Notes: a model not told the origin generated them from the sequence alone. Counted from the first letter of the stretch, positions 39,843 through 50,736 are shown. The stretch: 64,000 nt of DNA from Caldilineaceae bacterium (GCA_020634815.1 JACKBA010000018.1:62001-126000), one strand, 5' to 3'. Translations and numbers: made by a program.

Positions 39843-40934
39843 ATGTACTCGTTTGACATGACATCCGAACAGAAGATGCTGGTGGATACGGTGCGCCGTT
39901 ACGCCGAGAAGAATCTGCGTTCGGTTTATCGAGAGGCCGAAGAGTCCAAGCACGTGCCCGACAAGGTCGTGCAGATGGGGTGGGAGATCGGGCTGCTGCC
40001 TGGCGCCATCGACGCCCAATATGGCGGCTATGGTGAATACTCGGCGCTGACCAACGCTCTCTACCTGGAGGAAATGGCCTGGGGCGACCTGGGCATCACG
40101 CTTCACCTGTTGACCCCCAACCTGTTTGCCATTCCCATTGCCCAGTTCGGCAACGACAAGCAGAAGGAAGAGTATCTCGCCCGCTTCTGTGACGAGTCCT
40201 TCCCCAAGGCGACCGCCGCGCTGGTGGAGCCGGTCGTTCAGTTCGACCCGGCCGAGTTGCAGACGACCGCGGTGAAGGAGGGCGATACCTTCGTCATCAA
40301 TGGCAAGAAGACCTACGTGCCGCTGGCCGATGGCGCCGAGTTGTTCCTGGTCTATGCCCAGGAGAATGGTGCGACACAGGCCTTCATCGTGCCGGGCGAT
40401 GCGCCGGGCATCAAGGTCGGCAAGCGTGTCAAGCTCATGGGCGTGCAGGCGCTCGAGCTGTACGAGGTCGAGTTTGCCAACGTGACGGTGCCCAAGGCCA
40501 ACCGCCTGGGCGGCCTCAAGGGCATCCGCATCCAGAAGCTGCTGACGCTCAGCCGCATCACGCTGGCGGCGCTCGCCGTGGGCATGGCACGCGCTGCGTA
40601 CGAGTATGCGCTCAACTATGCCAAGGATCGTGTGGCCTTTGGCGAGCCCATCGCCCACCGCCAGAGCATCGCCTTCATGCTGGCCAACATGCGCATCGAA
40701 ATCGAGGGGGCGCGGCTCATGGTGTGGGAAGCGGCCTACAAGTACGATACCGGCGAGGACGCCTCCAAGGCGGCGTTTCTGGCCAAGAACTACGCCGACA
40801 AGATGGTGCTCGAAGTCACCGACGGCGCGGTGCAGGTGCTCGGTGGCCACGGCTACATCCGCGAGCATCCGGTGGAATTGTGGCTGCGCAACGGGCGCGG
40901 CTTCGTAACGATGGACGGCGCAGTACTGGCGTAA
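39843..40934 (+). CDS. acyl-CoA dehydrogenase family protein lacking the usual catalytic glutamate
   Basis: This 363-residue flavoprotein of the ACAD fold has an N-terminal helical domain, a mid-domain VVKEGDTFVINGKKTYVPLADGA region, and a C-terminal helical domain with YAKDRVAFGEPIAHRQSIAFMLANM. The final segment, where most members have IYEGT, reads NGRGFVTMDGAVLA. The alternative glutamate position of IVD/LCAD-type enzymes is a serine (LTLSRIT). It may be a non-catalytic or FAD-shaping partner of the next gene, which starts 12 bases later and keeps the motif. Confidence 0.88.
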   Translation: MYSFDMTSEQKMLVDTVRRYAEKNLRSVYREAEESKHVPDKVVQMGWEIGLLPGAIDAQYGGYGEYSALTNALYLEEMAWGDLGITLHLLTPNLFAIPIAQFGNDKQKEEYLARFCDESFPKATAALVEPVVQFDPAELQTTAVKEGDTFVINGKKTYVPLADGAELFLVYAQENGATQAFIVPGDAPGIKVGKRVKLMGVQALELYEVEFANVTVPKANRLGGLKGIRIQKLLTLSRITLAALAVGMARAAYEYALNYAKDRVAFGEPIAHRQSIAFMLANMRIEIEGARLMVWEAAYKYDTGEDASKAAFLAKNYADKMVLEVTDGAVQVLGGHGYIREHPVELWLRNGRGFVTMDGAVLA

Positions 40935-40946
40935 AGGAAAAAACCA

Positions 40947-42278
<1,332 letters not shown>

Positions 42279-42324
42279 CCGGACCGGTGGCGCCGCACCG
42301 TCACCTTTCCTGGATAGTATGGTC

Positions 42325-42359
42325 AGAGCCGCCGGTTCACAACCGGCGGCTCTCTTGTT
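42325..42359 (+). terminator. rho-independent terminator after acyl-CoA dehydrogenase pair
   Basis: A perfect 13-bp stem (AGAGCCGCCGGTT with its complement) surrounds a 3-nt loop. The tail is CTTGTT. It separates the dehydrogenases from the CHAT gene. Confidence 0.8.
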
Positions 42360-42399
42360 ACAATGGGCATGCGCGTCGATTGAACGAGAGGAACAGGCC

Positions 42400-43503
42400 A
42401 TGCCGCCGGACCCACCCAGCACCATCAATGTCATTCTCTTCCTGGCCGCCGACCCCAGCGACCTGGCGCGCCTACGCATCGGCGAGGAATCGCGTGAAAT
42501 CCAGGAGAAGCTGCGCCTGGCCCGCCTGCGCGACCACTTCGACGTGGAGGTGCGCCTCTCGGTGCGCCCGGCCGATGTGAGCCAGTCGCTGCTCGACCTG
42601 GCGCCGCGCTTTGTGCACTTCTCAGGCCACGGCGCGCAGAACGGCGCGATCTGCTTCGAGACGCGCACGGGCGAGGCGCTGCCCATCGCCCCCGCAGCGC
42701 TCTCGGCGCTCTTCGCCCAGTTCGCCGGCGCGGTCGAATGTGTCGTGCTCAATGCCTGTTTCTCCGCGGTGCAGGCCGAGGCCATTGCCGCCGCGATTCC
42801 CTACGTCATCGGCATGCGCAGCGAGGTGGGCGACCGCGCCGCCATCGCCTTTTCCGTGGGTTTCTACCAGGCCATCGGCGCCGGGCGTCCGGTGGAGGAC
42901 GCGTTCCGGCTGGGCGTCGTCCAGATTCAATTGGAGGGTCTGCCCGAGGCGCTGACGCCCGTGCTGGTGCGCAAGGGCGAGCGCGTGCCCGACATTCAAC
43001 CGGCGCCGCCCGTTCCGGATACGCCCGAACGCCCGCGCTCTCTGCCCGGCCGAAAGCAACCGGCCGCTGCCGGACGCCAGCCACCTGCCGGTGCGGTGCG
43101 CGCCCCTGCCGGCGGGAACCTCGAACCGGTTGTGAGCACGTTGCGCCGGATTATGCAGGAGGGCGGCGAGGGCAATTTTGCCGTCTTCCAGGCCGACCCG
43201 ACGCGCAACTGCTTCATCCAGGTTGCTTCGGGCGCGGGCGCCGACAGCCTGTACCTGGAAGCGGTCAGCGACAAGTATTTGCAGGCTGGCTTCAGGCTGT
43301 CGGAAACCGGCAAGCAACGTCTCTCGCAACTGGGCTGGGCGCTGGCTGAGGGTCAATTCGGCGGGAACTATACCAAGATCTGGAACAACGTCGGCGACGA
43401 CGCGGCGCGGCGGCTGGTTGCCATGGAGATCCTGACGATTCTGAGCGAGGTTTACGGCTGTGCGGCCGATATGGTGCTCGACGTGCGGGTGGTGCTGGAG
43501 TAG
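42400..43503 (+). CDS. CHAT-domain (caspase-like) protein with C-terminal YbjN/TY-Chap-like domain
   Basis: This protein has 367 residues from the ATG at 42400, with GAGAGGA upstream. The N-terminal 200 residues form a CHAT protease-like domain. The catalytic histidine lies in FVHFSGHGAQNGAI near 74 and the cysteine in CVVLNACFSAVQAEA near 117, and both are intact. A Pro-rich linker with PAPPVPDTPERPRSLPG leads to a 120-residue alpha/beta domain (about 245-367) resembling YbjN/TY-Chap chaperone-like folds. CHAT proteases occur in defence and signalling systems (for example Craspase TPR-CHAT). Here no obvious target or effector gene is adjacent. Confidence 0.75.
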   Translation: MPPDPPSTINVILFLAADPSDLARLRIGEESREIQEKLRLARLRDHFDVEVRLSVRPADVSQSLLDLAPRFVHFSGHGAQNGAICFETRTGEALPIAPAALSALFAQFAGAVECVVLNACFSAVQAEAIAAAIPYVIGMRSEVGDRAAIAFSVGFYQAIGAGRPVEDAFRLGVVQIQLEGLPEALTPVLVRKGERVPDIQPAPPVPDTPERPRSLPGRKQPAAAGRQPPAGAVRAPAGGNLEPVVSTLRRIMQEGGEGNFAVFQADPTRNCFIQVASGAGADSLYLEAVSDKYLQAGFRLSETGKQRLSQLGWALAEGQFGGNYTKIWNNVGDDAARRLVAMEILTILSEVYGCAADMVLDVRVVLE

Positions 43504-43512
43504 CCGGCAAGC

Positions 43513-44307
43513 CTACAGCGCAGGCAACTCGTCGGCAGTGGGCTGGGGGGTGGGCAGCGAGTAGAGCCCGCGGCGACCGTTGCGGCGAATCTTGAGCAGT
43601 TCGCGCACCATGTTGATCGTATCGTGGATAGGCCGCACCCGGCTGTCGGGCTGGTAGTACCAGTTGATCGGCACCTCCACCAGGCGCATGCCGCGCTGGC
43701 GCGCGATGTAAAGCACCTCGACGTCGAAGCCCCACCCGTCAATGCGCTGCGCCGGGAAGACCGCCAGCGCCGTTTCACGCGTGAACATCTTGAAGCCACA
43801 CTGCGTGTCCTGGATGCCGGATACGGCCAGCACGCGCACCAGCCAGTTAAAGACGCGTCCCATAATGTGGCGGTAGGTCGGTTCGTTGTAGCGCACCGCG
43901 CCGGCAATCTCGCGGCTGGCGATGGCGATATCGAAGCTGCTGCGGCTCAGGGCGGGCGGTAGAAACTTGGCGATCTCGTCGATCGGCATGGCGAGGTCGG
44001 CATCGCAGATGAAGCGGTATTCGCCCTGTGCGGCGAGCATGCCGGCCTTCACCGCTGCACCCTTGCCCGGCGTACTGTGCATGAGCGTCACCGCGACCGG
44101 ACCGTCGTCGGGCATGGCCGCAGCAAATTCCGCCACCACCTGCGCGGTGCGATCCGTCGAGCCATTTTCCACGACGATGACTTCGCTCGTATATCCTTGC
44201 TGCTGCAAGAACGTGACGACCTTCGCCAGCGAAGGAGGGAGCCGAAACTCTTCGTTGTAGGCAGGGATGATGATGCTCAGGAAGACCGAACGCTCGGACT
44301 TGGACAC
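43513..44307 (-). CDS. family 2 glycosyltransferase, dolichyl-phosphate glucose synthase-like
   Basis: This 264-residue enzyme has SIIIPAYNEEFRLPPSL near 11, EVIVVENGSTDRTAQVV near 41 and the acidic motif ICDADLAMPIDEI near 98. QDTQCGFKMFTRETA, near 166, is characteristic of Alg5/dolichyl-phosphate glucose synthase-type members. No transmembrane segment is evident, unlike the enzyme at 3680. It should make a polyprenyl-phosphate-linked sugar for envelope polysaccharides. It is the last gene of a long same-strand run, 25 bp after the PH-like gene. Confidence 0.88.
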   Translation of the reverse strand: MSKSERSVFLSIIIPAYNEEFRLPPSLAKVVTFLQQQGYTSEVIVVENGSTDRTAQVVAEFAAAMPDDGPVAVTLMHSTPGKGAAVKAGMLAAQGEYRFICDADLAMPIDEIAKFLPPALSRSSFDIAIASREIAGAVRYNEPTYRHIMGRVFNWLVRVLAVSGIQDTQCGFKMFTRETALAVFPAQRIDGWGFDVEVLYIARQRGMRLVEVPINWYYQPDSRVRPIHDTINMVRELLKIRRNGRRGLYSLPTPQPTADELPAL

Positions 44308-44332
44308 AAGCTATTCCTTGATTGAAACGCTC

Positions 44333-45244
44333 TCAGGTGATGAGGCTGACCAGGGCGAGCAGCAGAAACGTCTGCACGGCAATGGCGCCGCCCCATAGCA
44401 TGTGAGCGCCGATGCGCTGCCCCTGGCGCGACAGCCAGAGGCCGCCGACACCGTTCACGCTCCACGCCAACAAGCCAATCACCAGCAGCCGGAAGAGCGC
44501 CGTCTTCTCGCGGATCTCCTCCGGAATGCCTGCGCTATTGTAGCGAACGGCCAAAACATCGGGCAAATCAGGGAAGCTGATCGTTAACACAGCGAAGAGC
44601 GCCAGCACGCCGACGAGTCCCACTGCCAGCAGCCACGCTCCGACGCGGTCATGCGCAAAGATGTTGCCCAGCCAGCTCTGCTGCGTGCGCACCGGCTCGA
44701 TGACGCGCGTCGCACCCAGGCGATAGCGCTCCTGGAGCGCGTCGACAAAGGCCTGCGGGTCGGCCGGCGACAGCGCATAGACGCCCGTGTCCGTCTCCAG
44801 CACGACACATTCCTGCGGCGGCGCCGTCGCGCAGAGATTGACTGCGTCGGGGCGATTCTGCGCGGCCGAGCCCTGCCGGACCGGCGCCATGCGCAGGTAG
44901 TGCAGCGGCCAGTAGAGCAGGTTCGCCCCCTCCACCGGCAGTTCCGCGCCGTGCAGGATCTGGCGGATGCTCTGCGTCGGGACGACCTGCTGCGCCTGCG
45001 CCCAACGGAGCGTCACAGCATTGCGGTCGACCCAATATTCCAGCGTGAAGGCGGCCCACGTGCGGTACCCGAGATGCAGCAACAGCGGGATGCTGGCAGC
45101 CAGCAGCAGGATGAGCAGGAATTGCAGGATGTCGATGGGGCGACGCACCGCCCACACCAGCAGCAGCAGATCGATCAGGACGATCCAGATGACGGCAGCG
45201 AGCCCTTCCCAGCGCGTTGTGGATCGCTTCGACGGAAAGACCAT
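44333..45244 (-). CDS. membrane protein with PH-like domain
   Basis: This 303-residue protein has two N-terminal helices (about 15-33 and 40-58). A soluble segment about 60-180 resembles bacterial PH domains (FTLEYWVDRNAVTLRWAQAQ, CVVLETDTGVYALSPADPQAFVDAL). Further helices lie near 200-222, 245-265 and 280-300, and DVLAVRYNSAGIPEEIREK is a DUF1648-like phrase. The function is unknown. It starts one base after surE on the same strand, so it is part of the same transcript. Confidence 0.7.
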   Translation of the reverse strand: MVFPSKRSTTRWEGLAAVIWIVLIDLLLLVWAVRRPIDILQFLLILLLAASIPLLLHLGYRTWAAFTLEYWVDRNAVTLRWAQAQQVVPTQSIRQILHGAELPVEGANLLYWPLHYLRMAPVRQGSAAQNRPDAVNLCATAPPQECVVLETDTGVYALSPADPQAFVDALQERYRLGATRVIEPVRTQQSWLGNIFAHDRVGAWLLAVGLVGVLALFAVLTISFPDLPDVLAVRYNSAGIPEEIREKTALFRLLVIGLLAWSVNGVGGLWLSRQGQRIGAHMLWGGAIAVQTFLLLALVSLIT

Positions 45245-45245
45245 C

Positions 45246-46037
45246 TCAGGCGGCCTCGACCGGAATGCCCCACTCGCTCAGGTTTTCCAGGAACTGGTGG
45301 TTGGTCATATCCAGCGAAATCGGCGTCACGCTGACGAAGCCCTGCTTGACCGCGCCCACGTCGGTGGAGGGATCGTCCTCGTCATTCGGCATGGAGCCGC
45401 CCAGCCAGTAATAGGGCCGGCCATAGGGATCGTGGCGCTCCTGCACCTCGTTGGCGTCGTAGTGGCGCCGTCCCATGCGCGTGACGCGGACGCCTTTCAA
45501 TTGCTCCGGCGCCACGGCCGGCACGTTGATATTGAGCAGCGTGTAGTCGGGCAGCCCGCGCTCCATGACGCGCAGCGCCGCGCCGCGCGCCAGTTCGGCC
45601 GCCATGCGGCGGATGGCCGCGGCGTCGGCGGCGCTGTCGTCCAGGTACGACGTGCTCACGGCAATGCCCGGCACGCCCTTGATGACCGCCTCCATGGCGC
45701 AGGCCACGGTGCCGCTATAGGTCACATCGACGCCCAGATTGTGCCCGGCATTGACGCCCGCCACTACCAGGTCGGGGACGATCCCCAGCACGCCGCCCAT
45801 GACCAGGGCCACGCAGTCGGTCGGGCTGCCGCTGCTGCTGAAGGCGCTGCTGCCGTCGGCCAGGGTCGCCTTGTGCACGCGCAACGGCTTGTGCATGGTC
45901 TTGATGTGGCTGCTAGCGCTCCAGTTGCGCTCGGGCGCCAGCACGATCACGTCGGCAATGGCCGTCAGCGCCTGTTTCAGCGCCAGCAGGCCGGGCGCAA
46001 AGACACCGTCGTCGTTGGTAACAAGTATCGTCGCCAT
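45246..46037 (-). CDS. surE: 5'/3'-nucleotidase SurE
   Basis: SurE dephosphorylates nucleoside 5'- and 3'-monophosphates with a divalent metal. The 263-residue protein starts MATILVTNDDGVFAPGL with the metal-binding DD pair. It has APERNWSASSHIKT near 37, GSPTDCVALVM near 72 and GVNAGHNLGVDVTYSGTV near 92, which completes the active site. The ATG at 46037 is used; a longer reading would run into the penicillin-binding protein gene, which ends 4 bases upstream. It is coupled to PBP and PH-like genes in one transcript. Confidence 0.94.
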   Translation of the reverse strand: MATILVTNDDGVFAPGLLALKQALTAIADVIVLAPERNWSASSHIKTMHKPLRVHKATLADGSSAFSSSGSPTDCVALVMGGVLGIVPDLVVAGVNAGHNLGVDVTYSGTVACAMEAVIKGVPGIAVSTSYLDDSAADAAAIRRMAAELARGAALRVMERGLPDYTLLNINVPAVAPEQLKGVRVTRMGRRHYDANEVQERHDPYGRPYYWLGGSMPNDEDDPSTDVGAVKQGFVSVTPISLDMTNHQFLENLSEWGIPVEAA

Positions 46038-46041
46038 GAAC

Positions 46042-49000
46042 TCACTTCTTTTTGTGACGTACGTAAACGCGTACTTCGTCGCTTTCGGCCCGGTTGCCGG
46101 CGGCATCGTAGCCGATTACCTTGATCACGTGTCCCTCGAAATAGACGCCGCCGTTGGTGACGATGGCCTGGAAGCCGTCCGGGAAGGTTGCCACCGTGCC
46201 CGGCTGCACTTCCGGATCGTCGGACTCGAAGGCCGGCCACGGTGTCCCGCCTGCCGCCGAGTTCAAGTCGCGCATCTCGATCTCCCAGCGCTCGTTGTAG
46301 GGCGCCACGGTGCTCGTTACAAAGGCCGAGTTGTCGATCAGGTACTCGACGCGGCCGATGGCGAGGTTGTCATTGGCCAGCACGTTGATGTTGATCTGCT
46401 CGTCGTCTTCCATGACAAAGAGCTGGTCCGGCTTCGGCTCGGTGATGATCACCGTTGGCGGTGTGTTGTCGATCGTCACCGGGATGGCGGCCTGCTTGGG
46501 GCCGTCGCCGCGGTTGACCGTCAGCCGCACCGTGTAGAGTCCCTCCGGCAACTGCGTCGTGTCCAGCCGTTCCAGCACGCCGTTCTGGATCTCCTCGCCA
46601 TGTTCCGGCCCAATCTGCGACCACTCGGCCGGCTCCAGCCCCTGCCCGATCTCCAGGCGATAGGGGCCGCCGCGCGCGTTGCCGATGAACTCGATCTGGC
46701 CGGCGATGTAGCTGCCCAGCGTCGGCGAGATGATCGCGCTGTCGGGGTCGAAATCCTCCAGGCGCAGCGAGGCGGTCTCGGTGGGCGGCTGCGGAATGCC
46801 ATTGTCGCGCACCCAGTCGGACGCTTCCTGCGGCAGAATCTCGTAGACGCGCTTCTCGATGCGCTCCGGCGGCGTCGCCGGCCCGGCCAGCAGACCCGTC
46901 TCGCGGTCGATCTCGAATTCCTGCCACACGTTGTCGGAGATGGTCGGCTCGGTGCCGGCGACAAAGGTCTCGGCGCGCTGCTCCTGGCATTGGTCGGTGG
47001 GCAACAGCCCGCTCGGCTGGCAGACCACGCGCTGCACGATGCCCGGCGGTGCGTCATACCACTGTGCCGGCAGCCCTTCATGGTACTTGCGCATGACCGC
47101 GTTCCAGATGGGCGCCGCGCCGGAGAGACCGGTCACGTTCTGCATGGATTCGTTGTCGGTGTTGCCGACCCACACGCCCACGGTCAACTGCGGGGTGTAG
47201 CCCATGGTCCAGTTGTCCTTGAAGCCGTTGGTCGTCCCCGTCTTGGCCGCCACGCGGCGATCGGGCAGCGTCAGCGCCGTGTTGGCGCCAAAGGCCGGCG
47301 CACGCGCCACGTCGTCGCTCATGATGTCCTGCATGAGGTAGGCGACCTCGGCGCTGAAGACGCGCTCGGCGTTGGGCTGCTCGTACTTCTTGAGCAGGTT
47401 GCCGTCGCTATCGCGCACCTGCAGGACCGAGACCGGCTCCAGCGTGCGATAGCCGCTCTGCAACTCATTCGGCGGCACCGGTTCGCCTACCATGTTGCCG
47501 CTGTTGGCAAAGACGGTGTAGGCATAGGTGTGGTCGAGCAGCGACACTTCGCCGCCGCCGAGCACCAGGCTCAGCCCGTAAAAGTTGAGGCCGCGATTGA
47601 GTCCGTTGATGCCCATGCGGTGCGCCGTGCGTAGCGCATCGGCCACGCCCACCTGCTCCATCACCTTGATGGCCGGGATGTTGTACGAGCGCGACAGGGC
47701 GTTGCGCAGCGAGACCGGGCCGTGATACTGACGGTCGTAGTTCTCCGGGCGATAGAAGGTGCCATCTGCCTGCGGGAAGGCCGTCGCCACGTCCAGGATC
47801 ATGGTGGCAGGCGTCATGCCTTCTTGCAGGGCGGTCAGGTAGACGTAAGGCTTGAAGCTGGAGCCGGGCTGTCGTTCGGCCGTCGCGATGTTGACCTGGC
47901 CGTCGATTTCGTTGTTGTTGTAGTCGAGCGAACCGACCATGGCCAGAATCTCGCCCGTGTCGTTCTTGATGGCGACGACGCCGGCATTGCTGGCGTTCTT
48001 GTCCGTCTCCTTGAGAATCTGGACCTGCTCGCGCGCCACCTGCTCGGCGTACTTCTGCAATTCCACGTCGAGCGTCGTGTAGACGGTCAAGCCCTTGCGC
48101 CAGATGTAGAAGGGATCCTCGTCCGTGTTGTAGTCCTTCTTCAACTGGTCGAGCACGTAGAGCGCAAAGTGCGGCGCCGTCAGGATGTCAAAGCGCTCTG
48201 CCACCGATTTGCGCAGCGCCAGTTCTTCCTGGAAGGCGGCATCGGCCTCGGTCTGGGTGATATAGCCTGCTTCCACCATGGCTTGCAGCGTCACACCCTG
48301 GCGGCGCTTGGCATCTTCCGGGTTGTCGATGGGGTTGAGCGCCGGGTATTGCGGGATGGCGGCCAGCATCGCCGCTTCCGCCAGATTCAAGTCACGTGCA
48401 CTCTTGCCAAAGTAGACCTGGCTGGCCGCCTCGACACCATAGGCAAGATTGCCATAGAAGTTGTAGTTGAGATACCACTCCAGCAACTTTTCTTTCGGGA
48501 ATCGCCGTGTCACTTCCAGCGAGAGGATGACTTCCTTGATCTTACGCGCATAGCTCTGCTGGGCGCGCTCTTCCGGCGCGATAAAGACGTTCTTAATGAG
48601 CTGCTGCGTGATGGACGAGCCACCCTGCACCGCGCCGCCCTGGATGTTCGAGGCGAACGCACGCAGAAGGCCGCGCACGTTGATGCCGGGGTTCTCGAAG
48701 AAGTTGCGATCTTCCAACGCCACGGCCGCTTCCCAGACTGCGGGCGCCATCTTGTCGAGCGCAACAAAACGCCGGTCGCCGCCAAAGGGGCGCGGGTCCA
48801 CGCTCTCGTAGAGCAACTGCGTGCCGGTGCGGTCGTAAATGCGAACGGTCTGGAACTGGTCCTGCTGCTGCTCGATCAGGCCGACGTCCGGCAACTGGCT
48901 GGCGTACTCGTTGTAGACGCCAAAGACCGTCGCGGCGACAACGCCGCTCACCGTTACCGCCGTAATGCCTACCACCAGTGCGATGACGAGCAGCGCCTGG

Positions 49001-49098
49001 CCCAGGCGGAGCCAGACGCGCGGCTTTGCGTCTTCGGCGCGCTGGCGGCGGCGTCTCGCCATCAGAATCGTATCGTGTCGATCAAGTCGTTTCGTCAT
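46042..49098 (-). CDS. class A penicillin-binding protein (transglycosylase/transpeptidase)
   Basis: This 1018-residue bifunctional peptidoglycan synthase begins with a basic cytoplasmic start and a transmembrane helix near 33-60. The GT51 glycosyltransferase domain contains ALEDRNFFENPGINVRG (catalytic Glu) and QGGSSITQQLIKN near 130-170. The transpeptidase domain has the SxxK serine in RQPGSSFKPY near 435, an SYN motif in RSYNIPA and KTGTT. The 270 residues after the transpeptidase are an extended periplasmic tail with Ig-like strands, longer than in E. coli PBP1a. I chose the ATG at 49098 (MTKRLDRHD). It shows that the organism makes peptidoglycan. Confidence 0.94.
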   Translation of the reverse strand: MTKRLDRHDTILMARRRRQRAEDAKPRVWLRLGQALLVIALVVGITAVTVSGVVAATVFGVYNEYASQLPDVGLIEQQQDQFQTVRIYDRTGTQLLYESVDPRPFGGDRRFVALDKMAPAVWEAAVALEDRNFFENPGINVRGLLRAFASNIQGGAVQGGSSITQQLIKNVFIAPEERAQQSYARKIKEVILSLEVTRRFPKEKLLEWYLNYNFYGNLAYGVEAASQVYFGKSARDLNLAEAAMLAAIPQYPALNPIDNPEDAKRRQGVTLQAMVEAGYITQTEADAAFQEELALRKSVAERFDILTAPHFALYVLDQLKKDYNTDEDPFYIWRKGLTVYTTLDVELQKYAEQVAREQVQILKETDKNASNAGVVAIKNDTGEILAMVGSLDYNNNEIDGQVNIATAERQPGSSFKPYVYLTALQEGMTPATMILDVATAFPQADGTFYRPENYDRQYHGPVSLRNALSRSYNIPAIKVMEQVGVADALRTAHRMGINGLNRGLNFYGLSLVLGGGEVSLLDHTYAYTVFANSGNMVGEPVPPNELQSGYRTLEPVSVLQVRDSDGNLLKKYEQPNAERVFSAEVAYLMQDIMSDDVARAPAFGANTALTLPDRRVAAKTGTTNGFKDNWTMGYTPQLTVGVWVGNTDNESMQNVTGLSGAAPIWNAVMRKYHEGLPAQWYDAPPGIVQRVVCQPSGLLPTDQCQEQRAETFVAGTEPTISDNVWQEFEIDRETGLLAGPATPPERIEKRVYEILPQEASDWVRDNGIPQPPTETASLRLEDFDPDSAIISPTLGSYIAGQIEFIGNARGGPYRLEIGQGLEPAEWSQIGPEHGEEIQNGVLERLDTTQLPEGLYTVRLTVNRGDGPKQAAIPVTIDNTPPTVIITEPKPDQLFVMEDDEQININVLANDNLAIGRVEYLIDNSAFVTSTVAPYNERWEIEMRDLNSAAGGTPWPAFESDDPEVQPGTVATFPDGFQAIVTNGGVYFEGHVIKVIGYDAAGNRAESDEVRVYVRHKKK

Positions 49099-49218
49099 AA
49101 AACCGTTATCAACCAGTCTCCGGCTGAGTTTCACAGTGCAGCCGTGAAAGCCAGACAGTCTAGCGTACCATGCCGCAAAAGATCCGCCCAAATGGGGCTG
49201 CATCTGGGGCAATACAGG

Positions 49219-49983
49219 TTACGTCGTGCGCGCTACCTTCTCCACGACCAGCAGGTGGCTCAGTCCAAAGACGCGCAGCGGCATCTGCTCGAACGCGTAG
49301 GTGATGCGGCGCACCCAGCGGCCCGCGGTCGGATAGCGGCGCACGATGTTGTCGTAGCCAGGGAAGATCTGCGTGTGAACGACCACGCGCACCGGCTGGC
49401 CGTAAAAGAGGCTGCGCAGACCCTCGGCCGTGTAGGCGCGCACGTGGGGCGCCAGTTGGTTGCGGAAGCGATCGGGCAGGTAGTTGACCAGCGGGATGTT
49501 GCCGAAGCGGTAGTTCCCCTGCCAGTAGATGCCGTGTGTCTCGAAGGGATAGAGGCGGTTGGGCACGAAGATCACGGCGCGACCGCCCGGCTTCAAGACG
49601 CGGGCGATCTCCGCGGCCGCCAGCCGGTCGTCGGATACGTGCTCCAGCACCTCGTGACTCAGCACCAGGTCGAAGCGGCCGTCCGCGTAGGGCAGCGCCT
49701 CGGCGGCCGCCAGCGCCAGCGCCGCGCCGGGCACGGTGCGCGCGGCGATTTCCAGGTGCTCGGCCTCGATGTCGATGCCCTCCACGCTGGCGCCATAGGG
49801 TTCGAGCGCCTTGAGGTACATGCCGACGCCGCAGCCATCGACCAGGATGCGATCCACGCGCTGCCGGCCGGCCAGGCCCCAGCGCACGATCATGTCGAGC
49901 CGGCGATTCTGGCCGGCGCGCCAGACAAAGCTGGGATTGCCGCGCAGTGCAGCCCGCTCGCCGTGTAAGTCAAGCGATTCCAT
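49219..49983 (-). CDS. class I SAM-dependent methyltransferase
   Basis: This 254-residue protein has the Rossmann methyltransferase pattern. ILVDGCGVGMYLKAL (motif I, near 46) is followed by EGIDIEAEHLEIA, FDLVLSHEVLEHVSDD near 103, and RVLKPGGRAVIFVPN near 127. A C-terminal extension of 100 residues is polar with aromatic patches. The substrate is unknown; neighbours suggest envelope or quinone metabolism. It sits 43 bp after the ubiE-like gene and 120 bp before the PBP gene. Confidence 0.88.
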   Translation of the reverse strand: MESLDLHGERAALRGNPSFVWRAGQNRRLDMIVRWGLAGRQRVDRILVDGCGVGMYLKALEPYGASVEGIDIEAEHLEIAARTVPGAALALAAAEALPYADGRFDLVLSHEVLEHVSDDRLAAAEIARVLKPGGRAVIFVPNRLYPFETHGIYWQGNYRFGNIPLVNYLPDRFRNQLAPHVRAYTAEGLRSLFYGQPVRVVVHTQIFPGYDNIVRRYPTAGRWVRRITYAFEQMPLRVFGLSHLLVVEKVARTT

Positions 49984-50026
49984 CGTTTCCTCTAACGCAT
50001 CTTTGCCGGAAAAGGTTCAGCCCGGC

Positions 50027-50731
50027 TCACGCCAGCTTGGTGCCGACGTGGATCGCCACGGAGTTCAGCATGCGTTCCACGTAGAAAACATTCTGCAATC
50101 CGGCGCGTTCCATAAGGTGGGCAAGCTCGCCGGGTGGCGGGAAGGCCACCGTGCTGTGTGGCAGGTACGCGTAGGCCTGCCGGTCGCGTGCAACGATTGA
50201 TCCTACGAACGGCACGATCTGGAAAAAGTAGAGCCGGAAGAGCGGGCCGAGCACGCTGTTGGATGGCGGCGTGGTCTCCAGACAGACGACGCGACCGCCG
50301 CGCTTCGTCACGCGCGCCATCTCGCGAAAGGCGGCGACGCGATCGACGACGTTGCGCACCAGGAAGCCGCTGACCACGGCGTCGAACGTATTGTCGGGAA
50401 AGGGCAGCGTATAGGTGTCGGCCTGGGCAAAGGGCAGCGGCACGCCCGGCACCTTGCCGACGCCGGCTTCCATCATCTCGTACGTGAAATCCGAACCCAC
50501 CGCCTGGATCGTCGGGTTCTGCTGCATGGCCATGTAGGCGATGTCGCCCGTGCCGGTGCCCACATCCAGCAGCGTGCCGCGCGGCGGCACGTTGGCGTAG
50601 GCGAGCATTTCGCGGCGCCACGTCTGGTCCTGGCCAAAGGTCATCAGGCGGTTCATCAGGTCGTAGGTCGGCGCGATGCGCGCAAACATCCGGTTCACAT
50701 AGACCGGCTTGTCCTCAATCGTCGGCAACAT
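50027..50731 (-). CDS. ubiE: demethylmenaquinone/ubiquinone methyltransferase, UbiE/MenG family
   Basis: The enzyme C-methylates demethylmenaquinone (or the ubiquinone precursor) with SAM. The 234-residue protein begins VNRMFARIAPTYDLMNRLMTFGQDQTWRREM, the family signature. It has LLDVGTGTGDIAYMA as motif I near 54, FDAVVSGFLVRNVVDR near 117 and RGGRVVCLETTPP near 144. In Chloroflexota menaquinone is the usual quinone, so menG is the likelier role. It starts 5 bases after the TlpA-like gene, and both relate to respiratory or redox functions. Confidence 0.9.
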   Translation of the reverse strand: MLPTIEDKPVYVNRMFARIAPTYDLMNRLMTFGQDQTWRREMLAYANVPPRGTLLDVGTGTGDIAYMAMQQNPTIQAVGSDFTYEMMEAGVGKVPGVPLPFAQADTYTLPFPDNTFDAVVSGFLVRNVVDRVAAFREMARVTKRGGRVVCLETTPPSNSVLGPLFRLYFFQIVPFVGSIVARDRQAYAYLPHSTVAFPPPGELAHLMERAGLQNVFYVERMLNSVAIHVGTKLA

Positions 50732-50736
50732 TTCTT

